From an uncultured Dyadobacter sp. (GTDB lineage: Bacteria; Bacteroidota; Bacteroidia; Cytophagales; Spirosomataceae): a stretch of DNA of 5,150 nucleotides. The notes beneath the pieces were generated by a model, which saw only the letters and a program-made list of their open reading frames with translations, was not told where the DNA came from and ran no database searches. Position 1 is the stretch's first letter, and each line of letters begins with the position of its first letter. Shown here one piece after another: positions 1 through 5,150 of the stretch. Made by a program: the position numbers and the translations under genes. The stretch covers positions 1 through 5,150 of the forward strand of contig CAMLNK010000392.1 of NCBI GenBank assembly GCA_946481035.1. Direction: 5' to 3'.

Positions 1-1005
1 CTCCACCATCGCCTTAATCACCCCGTTAGCCGGATCAAGCCAGCTTTCGAATTGATCCTTCACCTGCCCGAATGCCACGCGGTGGGTGATGTAGGTTTTT
101 GGGTCAACCAACCCGTTTTTCATGCTGTGGATCACATGCTCAAAATCGGCCCGGGTAGCATTGCGGCTGCTCATCAATGTGGCCTCGCGCTTGTGAAACT
201 CCGGATGGCTGAATGCGATCTCACCTTTTTGCAGACCTACCAGCACATAGCTACCGCCGTGCCCAAGGTAGGCGAATGCGGTGTTGATGGCGCGTAAATT
301 GCCGGTCGCGTCGATGACGACGGTCGGCATGTCGCCGTTTGTAATCTCGGCCAGGCGTTCGGCAACGTTTTCAGTGAGGCCATTAACGGTATGCTCCACG
401 CCAATGCGCTCGCGGCAGAATGCCAGGCGCTGGTCGTTGATATCCAATGCGATCACCTTCCCACCGGCAATACGTGCGAATTCCATGGCCCCTAGACCGA
501 TCGGCCCAGCACCCACTACGAGTACAAACTCATCCTTACGTACACCCGCGCGACGCACGCCATGCGCGCCTATCGCGAGCGGCTCCACGAGCGCGAGCTC
601 GTCGAAGCTCAGGCCGTCGCCATGCACGAGCGAGTAGGAGGGAACGGAGAGGTACTCCACCATCCCGCCGTCGATATGCACGCCGGATACTTTGAGGCTG
701 GTGCAGCAGTTGGGCTTACCATTGCGGCAGGCCACGCATTTGCCACAATTGAAATAGGGAACAAACGTTACCGCCTCGCCTTTGACAAAACCCGGCGCGT
801 CGGTTTCGACGATCTCCCCGGCCAGCTCGTGACCGAGGATTCTTGGATAGTTAAAGAACGGCTGCGTTCCCTCGTAGGCGTGCAAGTCGGTTCCGCATAT
901 GCCTATTCTTTTGATTTTCAATATGCTATGTCCAGCCGTGGGTGCCGGTGCTTCGGCCTGTTCGTAGGAAAACGAGCCGGGTGTGGTGCAAACAAGTATT
1001 TCCAT
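1..1005 (-). CDS. Zinc-dependent medium-chain alcohol dehydrogenase, LgoD-like (3' end cut by window)
   Basis: Reading the minus strand from the ATG at 1005 gives 335 uninterrupted codons to the window edge; relatives are about 340 residues, so only a few C-terminal residues are missing. It is a classic Zn-MDR. The catalytic zinc ligands are C37 (ICGTD), H59/E60 (GHE) and probably E141 (EPLA). The structural zinc ligands are C87, C90, C93 and C101. The Rossmann motif GAGPIG is at 165-170, and D188 at the end of the second strand suggests NAD(H). From memory, the segments ICGTDLHAYEGTQPFFNYPR, VSGVHIDGG and PEFHKREATLMSSRNAT closely match E. coli LgoD (YjjN), which oxidises L-galactonate at C5. 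The start lies 9 bp after the upstream SDR stop, so the two are co-transcribed. By context it probably oxidises an intermediate of L-fucose or L-galactose breakdown (L-fuconate, 2-keto-3-deoxy-L-fuconate or L-galactonate); which one is inference. Cytosolic. Confidence 0.93.
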   Translation of the reverse strand, partial: MEILVCTTPGSFSYEQAEAPAPTAGHSILKIKRIGICGTDLHAYEGTQPFFNYPRILGHELAGEIVETDAPGFVKGEAVTFVPYFNCGKCVACRNGKPNCCTSLKVSGVHIDGGMVEYLSVPSYSLVHGDGLSFDELALVEPLAIGAHGVRRAGVRKDEFVLVVGAGPIGLGAMEFARIAGGKVIALDINDQRLAFCRERIGVEHTVNGLTENVAERLAEITNGDMPTVVIDATGNLRAINTAFAYLGHGGSYVLVGLQKGEIAFSHPEFHKREATLMSSRNATRADFEHVIHSMKNGLVDPKTYITHRVAFGQVKDQFESWLDPANGVIKAMVE

Positions 1006-1014
1006 CGATCGTTA

Positions 1015-1803
1015 TCAGGAATTGGCCAGCGCGCGGTCGAGGTGGACGTAGCCGCCGTCGACGTAAATGAGCTGTCCGGTGGTGTGGCTGGATCTTTCCG
1101 AAAGCAGGAAAATGGTCATGTTTGCGATTTCTTCGGCCGTCGTCATGCGGTTTTCCAAAGGGATATTCGCGGTAATCGACGCCAGTTTTTCCTGCGGGTT
1201 AGGCAGTGTCTCGATCCATTTTTCATAAAGCGGCGTCCAGCATTCGGCTACAATCACCGAGTTTACGCGGATACCGTATTTCAGCAATTCCACCGCCCAT
1301 TCACGCGTCAATGCATTGCGGCCGCCGTTGGAAGCGGCGTAGGCCGACGTTCCGCCCTGGCCGGTATCCGCCGTTTTGGAGCTGATATTGACGATAGAAC
1401 CTTTGGATGCTTTCAAAGCCGGCAATGCGTAATGCGCCATCAGATAGTAGTGCACAACGTTTTTATGCAAAGATGCGATAAAGCCGTCATAGGTGCCGTT
1501 TTCAAGCCCTATACCATCATTCACACCTGCATTATTAACCAAACCATCGATCCGGCCGTATTTTTCCAGGACCGCATTCACCGCTTTTTCGGATTCTTCC
1601 GGGCGGGTAAGTTCCGCCGCAACCTGAAACGACTCTTTGCCTTCCGCCGCCAGTGCGTCGACCACTTTCTGGTTGTCTTCCGCATTTCTGCCCACGATCA
1701 CGGGAATCGCACCTTCGGATGCCAGCACCTGCACGATGCCTTCGCCAATACCTTTGGCCCCGCCGGTCACGATGACCACCTTATTTTGAAGTTTTAAATC
1801 CAT
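1015..1803 (-). CDS. SDR-family L-fucose dehydrogenase-like oxidoreductase with catalytic Lys replaced by Asn
   Basis: A 262-residue classical short-chain dehydrogenase, normal length for the family. The cofactor motif TGGAKGIG is at 13-20, NNAG at 90-93, tetrad Asn N115, Ser S142 (NISSK) and Tyr Y155. R39 after the second strand suggests NADP(H). From memory, the runs NNAGVNDGIGL, HYYLMAHY, NISSKTA, ALTREWAV and VDGGYVHLDRAL closely match the Burkholderia multivorans L-fucose dehydrogenase of the oxidative fucose pathway, which oxidises C1 of L-fucose (also possibly L-galactose or D-arabinose) to the lactone. Oddity: the YxxxK motif reads YAASN, with Asn159 (codon AAC at 1329-1327) where Lys is expected; the usual 'PG' after the next strand is also replaced (RVNSVIVAE). 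The rest is intact with no frameshift, so it looks like a functional gene with altered chemistry rather than decay. It starts at the ATG at 1803, 40 bp of AT-rich spacer after the fucP stop. Fucose specificity is likely, not proven. Confidence 0.93.
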   Translation of the reverse strand: MDLKLQNKVVIVTGGAKGIGEGIVQVLASEGAIPVIVGRNAEDNQKVVDALAAEGKESFQVAAELTRPEESEKAVNAVLEKYGRIDGLVNNAGVNDGIGLENGTYDGFIASLHKNVVHYYLMAHYALPALKASKGSIVNISSKTADTGQGGTSAYAASNGGRNALTREWAVELLKYGIRVNSVIVAECWTPLYEKWIETLPNPQEKLASITANIPLENRMTTAEEIANMTIFLLSERSSHTTGQLIYVDGGYVHLDRALANS

Positions 1804-1843
1804 TATGATTAAAATAAAAACTTATAAATGAATTGCTTATCTG

Positions 1844-3097
1844 TTAATGCGAAGTACTCAGCGTGACACTTTTTACCGAACTGTTGCGCATCGCGAAGAA
1901 TAGTACCACGAGGAAACACACAGCAGGTACTATATAAGCCGTTTGAATGGACGAAATATCCGATACCTGCCCCATAATAACCGGGAAAAAGGCACCGCCC
2001 ACAATCGACATAATTACAAGCGACGAACCGATTTTGGTTTTTTCACCCAGGCCGCGGATACTTAATGCGAAGATTGTCGGGAACATGATCGACATGAAGA
2101 ATTCGACGCCGACCAATGCGTAAACCGAGAACATGCCGTCGGTAAGTACTGCAATGATGAGCAATACGATGTTGGCAATGCTGTAAATGGCCAGCAAACG
2201 CGGCGGCGCTACGAAGCGCATCAGGTAAGTACCGATAAAGCGGCCGATCATAAACGCCAGCAATGCACCCGAAAGCAGGTAAGCAGCCGTTTTTTCATCG
2301 ATACCAGCCACATGATCAGCGAAACGGATGAAAAAGCTACTGATGCACACTTGCGCACCAACGTAAAAGAATTGCGCGGTAGTCCCGAGAATGAGGTTTT
2401 TCTCACCCCAGATAGAACCTGTCGCTTTTTGTTCCACTTCTTTTTCCTCTTTGATTTCCGGGAGTGAAGTCCGCCAGATCATCACGGCAACCAGCAGTAC
2501 CACCAAACCGATCAGTATAAACGGAATCTGTACCGATGATGCTTCCTCGTTCAGGTAAGCGTTCAGCTGGTCGGGCGACATGGCCTGATGCTCGGCTTCG
2601 TTCAGCGTTTTTCCTGAAAGAATGAATTTTCCGCCCATGAGCGGCGCCAGAAATGCTGCCAGTCCATTAAACGACTGTGCAAAATTAAGCCTTTGCGTAG
2701 CGGAATCGGCGTCGCCCAGCACGGTAATGTAGGGGTTGGCAGCGGTTTCGAGCATGGTTAGCCCGCTCGCGATCACGAACAATGCAAACAGGAAGAATCC
2801 GAAATGCCGCATTTCGGCCGCGGGGTAAAAAAGAAACGAACCGGTGGCAAAAAGCAGCAAACCAAAGGCGATACCGGCCTTGTATCCATACTTTTTCATG
2901 AAAAGCCCGGCGGGCAAAGCGATCAGAAAGTAGGCAATGTAGGAAGCGGAGTCGATCAGCGCCGACTGGAAGTCGCTGAGCTGACAGGCTTTCTTTAAAT
3001 GCGGGATCAGGATCGGGTTGAGATTGAGGGCGAAGCCCCACAGGAAAAACAATGACGTGATGAGGATGACAGCCAGCCTCGTCTTACGATCGGTCAT
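1844..3097 (-). CDS. fucP: L-fucose:H+ symporter, MFS family (FucP-type)
   Basis: A 417-residue inner-membrane MFS transporter with about twelve hydrophobic segments (roughly 8-28, 45-66, 73-91, 98-119, 138-160, 192-209, 236-260, 272-294, 300-319, 322-342, 356-378, 386-404). It carries FucP-family signatures: SLFFLWGFALNLNPILIP (15-32), LPAGLFMKKYGYKAG (61-75), YPAAE (91-95), LETAANP (116-122), RLNFAQSFN (136-144), AQFFYVGAQ (241-249), IGRFIGT (284-290) and FPTIFALSIRGLG (339-351). It should import L-fucose with a proton. E117 corresponds to E. coli E135, but the E. coli D46 position is P28 here, with N27 beside it; D49 in TM2 replaces a Gln. I chose the ATG at 3097 (MTDRKTRLAV). The in-frame TTG at 3145 would add 16 residues, but it lies within an inverted-repeat arm and gives a longer N-terminus that I do not expect for the family. 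It is first in the sugar gene set and upstream of the fucose dehydrogenase. Galactose or another sugar is possible, but the context favours fucose. Confidence 0.93.
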   Translation of the reverse strand: MTDRKTRLAVILITSLFFLWGFALNLNPILIPHLKKACQLSDFQSALIDSASYIAYFLIALPAGLFMKKYGYKAGIAFGLLLFATGSFLFYPAAEMRHFGFFLFALFVIASGLTMLETAANPYITVLGDADSATQRLNFAQSFNGLAAFLAPLMGGKFILSGKTLNEAEHQAMSPDQLNAYLNEEASSVQIPFILIGLVVLLVAVMIWRTSLPEIKEEKEVEQKATGSIWGEKNLILGTTAQFFYVGAQVCISSFFIRFADHVAGIDEKTAAYLLSGALLAFMIGRFIGTYLMRFVAPPRLLAIYSIANIVLLIIAVLTDGMFSVYALVGVEFFMSIMFPTIFALSIRGLGEKTKIGSSLVIMSIVGGAFFPVIMGQVSDISSIQTAYIVPAVCFLVVLFFAMRNSSVKSVTLSTSH

Positions 3098-3141
3098 AAG
3101 GGTTAAATTATTAGTAGATGCAGGAATGGCTGTAAAGTAAA

Positions 3142-3221
3142 ACAAAACAATGCAAAGGAATTATATTTTTTTACGGGGAAATGATTCTTTCCTCGATAAA
3201 TATTCCAATACATTGTTTTGT
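3142..3221. repeat. Nested inverted repeats upstream of fucP (candidate operator)
   Basis: The 136-bp spacer between the response regulator stop and the fucP ATG holds a perfect 11-bp inverted repeat: ACAAAACAATG at 3142-3152 and its reverse complement CATTGTTTTGT at 3211-3221. Inside it is a second dyad with 8-base arms, 3174-3181 and 3188-3195, seven of eight pairs matching, around the loop TGATTC. The two dyads have nearly the same centre (about 3181.5 and 3184.5). The proximal outer arm is 45 bp upstream of the fucP start, where a promoter or operator would be. There is no T-run after the inner stem on the minus strand, so it does not look like a terminator for the upstream gene. I could not pick a convincing Bacteroidota TTTG / TAnnTTTG promoter here. 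The regulatory role is inferred. Confidence 0.35.
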
Positions 3222-3233
3222 AAACCCTGATCC

Positions 3234-3980
3234 TCAGATATTCAGCTGCCGCTGCACCTCATCCTTTTTCCGGCGCGAGACCTCGATGCGCGAGCCGTCG
3301 GAGAGGATGATGAACTCATTGCTGTTGCTGATCCGGATAATGTGATCCAGATTGACCAGGTGGGACTTATGCGTCCGGATGAAGCGGAATTTAGCCAGCA
3401 TATCCTCGAAATATTTCAGCGTTTTGCTGGCGATGAACGGCCGCTTGTTGATCAGATGGATGATCGTGTAGTTGCGGTCGGCTTCGAGGCGCAGGATTTC
3501 ATGGATCATAAAAAAGAACACGCCTTCGCTCGAAGGTACCGCCAGCCGGAAGTCCTTGACGTCCCGCTTGTCGATATTGGCCGCCAGATTGTCAAAAAGC
3601 ATCTTACGCTGGCGGGAGCTCTCGCTCTTCGTGTAATGTCGCTTCACGGCGGCCCGCAGATCCTCCGGGCTAATGGGTTTGAGCAGGTAGTCCAACGCAC
3701 TGAACCGGATCGCCTGGATGGCGTACTGGTTATGGGCCGTGATGAAAATGACGTCGAAGTCGGGGTTGTTGGGGAGCTGCAAAAAGTCGAACCCATTCTG
3801 ATGGGGCATTTCTACGTCGAGAAAGACCAGGTCGGGCTGGTAGAATTCCAGTACTCCCTTGGCTTCTTCTACGGATGCGGCCGTCCGTACCTCCGTGATT
3901 TCGGGTACGAAACTGATGATAAGCTGGTGCAAAACATTGCGGGCTCTTGGCTCATCGTCGATGATCAGCGTTTTTATCAT
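3234..3980 (-). CDS. LytTR-family two-component response regulator
   Basis: A 248-residue LytR/AlgR-type regulator of normal length. The N-terminal receiver (about 1-118) has the acidic pocket D8-D9-E10, phospho-acceptor D55 (VFLDVEMP), T81 (FITA) and K101-P102, so phosphorylation should work. A linker (about 119-140) leads to the C-terminal LytTR DNA-binding domain (about 145-246), marked by EADRNYT (166-172), KTLKYFE (186-192), FIRTHKSHLVN (200-210) and LSDGSRIEVSRRKKDEV (226-242). Start is the ATG at 3980, which opens directly into the first receiver strand (MIKTLIIDDE). Such regulators usually sit beside a membrane-bound LytS/YehU-type histidine kinase. Here the upstream neighbour is cydB, 177 bp away, and the downstream neighbour is fucP, 136 bp away, so it is an orphan as far as the window shows. 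It points the same way as the fucose genes and could control them, itself or a distant locus; nothing decides between these. Confidence 0.95.
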   Translation of the reverse strand: MIKTLIIDDEPRARNVLHQLIISFVPEITEVRTAASVEEAKGVLEFYQPDLVFLDVEMPHQNGFDFLQLPNNPDFDVIFITAHNQYAIQAIRFSALDYLLKPISPEDLRAAVKRHYTKSESSRQRKMLFDNLAANIDKRDVKDFRLAVPSSEGVFFFMIHEILRLEADRNYTIIHLINKRPFIASKTLKYFEDMLAKFRFIRTHKSHLVNLDHIIRISNSNEFIILSDGSRIEVSRRKKDEVQRQLNI

Positions 3981-4003
3981 AGTGGGTATAGTGTTAAAAT
4001 ACC

Positions 4004-4041
4004 TTGTGAATGCAGCTCACCCGGCTGCGATTTTTTCACAA
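4004..4041. promoter_or_regulatory. Two-part stem-loop in the leader of the response regulator gene
   Basis: In the spacer just 5' of the response regulator, TTGTGAA (4004-4010) is the reverse complement of TTCACAA (4035-4041). Within these, GCAGC (4012-4016) pairs with GCTGC (4024-4028) around a 7-base loop, giving an inner 5-bp GC-rich stem and an outer 7-bp stem separated by an uneven internal loop. It ends 23 bp before the ATG at 3980. On the minus strand no T-run follows, so it is not a standard terminator for cydB. On the plus strand the inner stem is followed by GATTTTTT, which would resemble a terminator, but no plus-strand gene ends here. It could be an mRNA leader structure or a protein-binding dyad; role unknown. 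Confidence 0.35.
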
Positions 4042-4088
4042 AGTATGATAACGGGCACAACCGAGCTCATTCCAATGTCCGTATGGTA

Positions 4089-4118
4089 CCAAACGGTTAT
4101 TGAAAGGAATCTAAGTGA
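4089..4118 (-). promoter_or_regulatory. Possible LytTR-type direct-repeat binding site (weak)
   Basis: On the minus strand, ACCGTTTGG (4097-4089) fits every position of the published AgrA/LytTR half-site [TA][AC][CA]GTTN[AG][TG]. Twelve bases upstream of it, TCACTTAGA (4118-4110) fits about seven of nine positions. The 12-base gap is the spacing reported for AgrA direct repeats. The pair lies about 110-140 bp upstream of the LytTR regulator start, so autoregulation is conceivable. A single degenerate half-site is expected by chance in a spacer this size with fair probability, so support is weak. Confidence 0.15.
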
Positions 4119-4157
4119 TAAATACAACTGATTTTTCAAGGTTTTTGGGCTCTTGCG

Positions 4158-5150
4158 CTAGTGCGCTTCGCTCTCGTAGCCGATGGGTTTTTTCTGAAAA
4201 CTATAAATCAGATAGAATAGTGCCGGCAGGATCAGGATGCTGCCCAACAGCAATGCCCAGGCAAGCGCTTCGATCGTTTTCTCCTGCCCCGCGTGCTCGG
4301 TGAGCGACAAATAGCCGCCGTCGCTGAAAAGGACGATGTTCGGGAAATGCCTGAAAGTAGTGGTAAGCAGGATCATCGTTACCTGAAACCCTGCCAGCGG
4401 CCGGAGCAGGCCGATTTTGCCCTGGTAAAGCAGCGTCCACATCCAGATCAGCGAAAGCGTCGCCGAAAGAATGGCAATGCGGCCGACCCAGTTGCCGAAA
4501 ACCCAGTCGAGCAGCGGGATATGCTCATACCAGGCTGCTGCAAATACCAATGCGCCGCAGATCACGGCCGCGATGTTGAAAAACTGCGCCTTATGCGCAA
4601 ACCGCAGCCGCTCGTGCTCGACCTTGGTTTCGCCAATGAGGTAAACCGACGCCAGAAAGCCGCAAATTGATACCGTAAACAACCCGACAGTAATGCCAAA
4701 CCAATGCAGCCAGCTGAAAATGTAGGCGTCTGCAAACGAACCGGCCTGCGGATCGATATGCCCGGAAACCGCGCTTCCGGCGATAATGCCCAGGAAAAGC
4801 GGGGTTGTAAAGCTGGAAATCGCGAAAATGGTATTGTAGAGATGCTGCATATCGTCCACGACGGCGTCGTAATGCCGGAACGTGAATGCCGTGCCGCGCG
4901 CGATAATGCCTATCAGCATGATGGTGAGCGGGATATGCAGGTTCACCGACATGGTGGAGTAAATCACCGGAAAGCCTACGAACAGGATCACGATAGCGAT
5001 GATCAGCCACATATGATTGGCTTCCCAAATAGGCCCGATGGCCGAATAGAGCGTTTTGCGGGTGACCTGTTTATTCTTTTGCGAGGTAAAAAGCTCAATA
5101 ATTCCCGCGCCAAAATCCGCCCCGCCCAGCAACAGGTAAAGCAATATAGA
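4158..5150 (-). CDS. cydB: Cytochrome bd-type quinol oxidase subunit II (5' end cut by window)
   Basis: The frame is open from the right window edge to the TAG at 4160-4158, giving 330 visible residues. The true start is off-window, probably 10-20 residues upstream, because the first visible residues (SILLYLLLGGADFGAG) are the middle of the first membrane helix; the TTG at 5144 is an internal Leu, not a start. CydB-family signatures include GGADFGAG, GPIWEANHMWLI (about residue 40-50) and the ARGTAFTFRHYD block (about 84-95), with eight to nine hydrophobic helices and a hydrophilic, charged tail (QKKPIGYESEAH). Subunit II pairs with the haem-bearing CydA in the inner membrane to reduce O2 with quinol at high oxygen affinity. 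The short form and the WEANH motif resemble CioB-type, cyanide-insensitive oxidases. cydA should lie just beyond the right edge. No cydX-like membrane peptide follows in the 177-bp spacer, and no clear intrinsic terminator does either. Confidence 0.95.
   Translation of the reverse strand, partial: SILLYLLLGGADFGAGIIELFTSQKNKQVTRKTLYSAIGPIWEANHMWLIIAIVILFVGFPVIYSTMSVNLHIPLTIMLIGIIARGTAFTFRHYDAVVDDMQHLYNTIFAISSFTTPLFLGIIAGSAVSGHIDPQAGSFADAYIFSWLHWFGITVGLFTVSICGFLASVYLIGETKVEHERLRFAHKAQFFNIAAVICGALVFAAAWYEHIPLLDWVFGNWVGRIAILSATLSLIWMWTLLYQGKIGLLRPLAGFQVTMILLTTTFRHFPNIVLFSDGGYLSLTEHAGQEKTIEALAWALLLGSILILPALFYLIYSFQKKPIGYESEAH

Noticed and set aside
52..695. Several short plus-strand frames in the left 700 bases
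   Set aside because: All are antisense to the zinc dehydrogenase, whose continuous minus-strand frame with zinc and Rossmann motifs explains the region fully.
562..1797. Long plus-strand open frame of 411 codons spanning two genes
   Set aside because: It runs antisense across both the zinc dehydrogenase and the SDR. Its translation shows no recognisable domain, while the minus-strand frames carry full catalytic and cofactor motifs. It is a by-product of GC-rich codon choice.
3098..3145. TTG start adding 16 residues to FucP
   Set aside because: The extension is not FucP-like, and the TTG lies in an inverted-repeat arm. The ATG at 3097 gives a normal FucP N-terminus.
4024..4036. Plus-strand intrinsic terminator (GC stem followed by T-run)
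   Set aside because: No plus-strand gene ends here, and on the strand of transcription no T-run follows the stem. It is more likely a leader or operator structure.
3342..4103. Plus-strand frame of 253 codons
   Set aside because: It is antisense to the LytTR regulator and runs into the spacer. Its translation has no recognisable domain, while the opposite strand has complete receiver and LytTR motifs.
4155..4166. GCGC-TAGT-GCGC short palindrome at the cydB stop as a terminator
   Set aside because: Only four pairs in each arm and no T-run after it on the minus strand; too short to claim.
5142..5144. TTG as the start of CydB
   Set aside because: The frame stays open to the window edge and the TTG falls inside the first membrane helix, so the gene is truncated by the window.

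Overview
This window looks like the chromosome of a member of the Bacteroidota, probably Cytophagales and possibly a Dyadobacter-like genus. That is inferred from the protein flavour (a FucP of the 'LNPILIPHLKKACQL' type and a LytTR response regulator), from moderately GC-rich genes with AT-rich spacers, and from start codons without obvious Shine-Dalgarno sequences. No RNA gene or similarity search backs the assignment. All five supported genes lie on the minus strand, so the window reads from high to low coordinates.

Right end (5150-4158): most of a cytochrome bd oxidase subunit II gene, cut at its 5' end by the window edge. Next (4157-3981): a 177-bp spacer with a two-part inverted repeat and a weak candidate LytTR-type binding site. 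Middle (3980-3234): a LytTR-family response regulator with an intact receiver. No histidine kinase lies on either side of it inside the window. Then (3233-3098): a 136-bp AT-rich spacer carrying a nested pair of inverted repeats just upstream of the sugar genes.

Left part (3097-1): a three-gene set. It holds a FucP-type L-fucose:H+ symporter, an SDR closely resembling L-fucose dehydrogenase, and a zinc-dependent medium-chain dehydrogenase resembling E. coli L-galactonate 5-dehydrogenase (LgoD/YjjN). The window cuts the last gene just short of its 3' end. The two dehydrogenases are 9 bp apart and surely co-transcribed; the symporter is 40 bp upstream. Together they indicate the non-phosphorylating (oxidative) route for L-fucose: import, oxidation at C1 to the lactone, then (enzymes not in the window) lactonase and dehydratase, with the zinc enzyme doing a later oxidation. 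The regulator may or may not control this set.

I see no mobile element, CRISPR array, RNA gene, phage remnant or defence system. The most interesting points are at residue level. The SDR has Asn where the catalytic Lys of YxxxK should be. The FucP homologue lacks the TM1 aspartate known to matter for proton coupling in E. coli FucP, and has a new Asp in TM2. I do not see an undescribed multi-gene system here.
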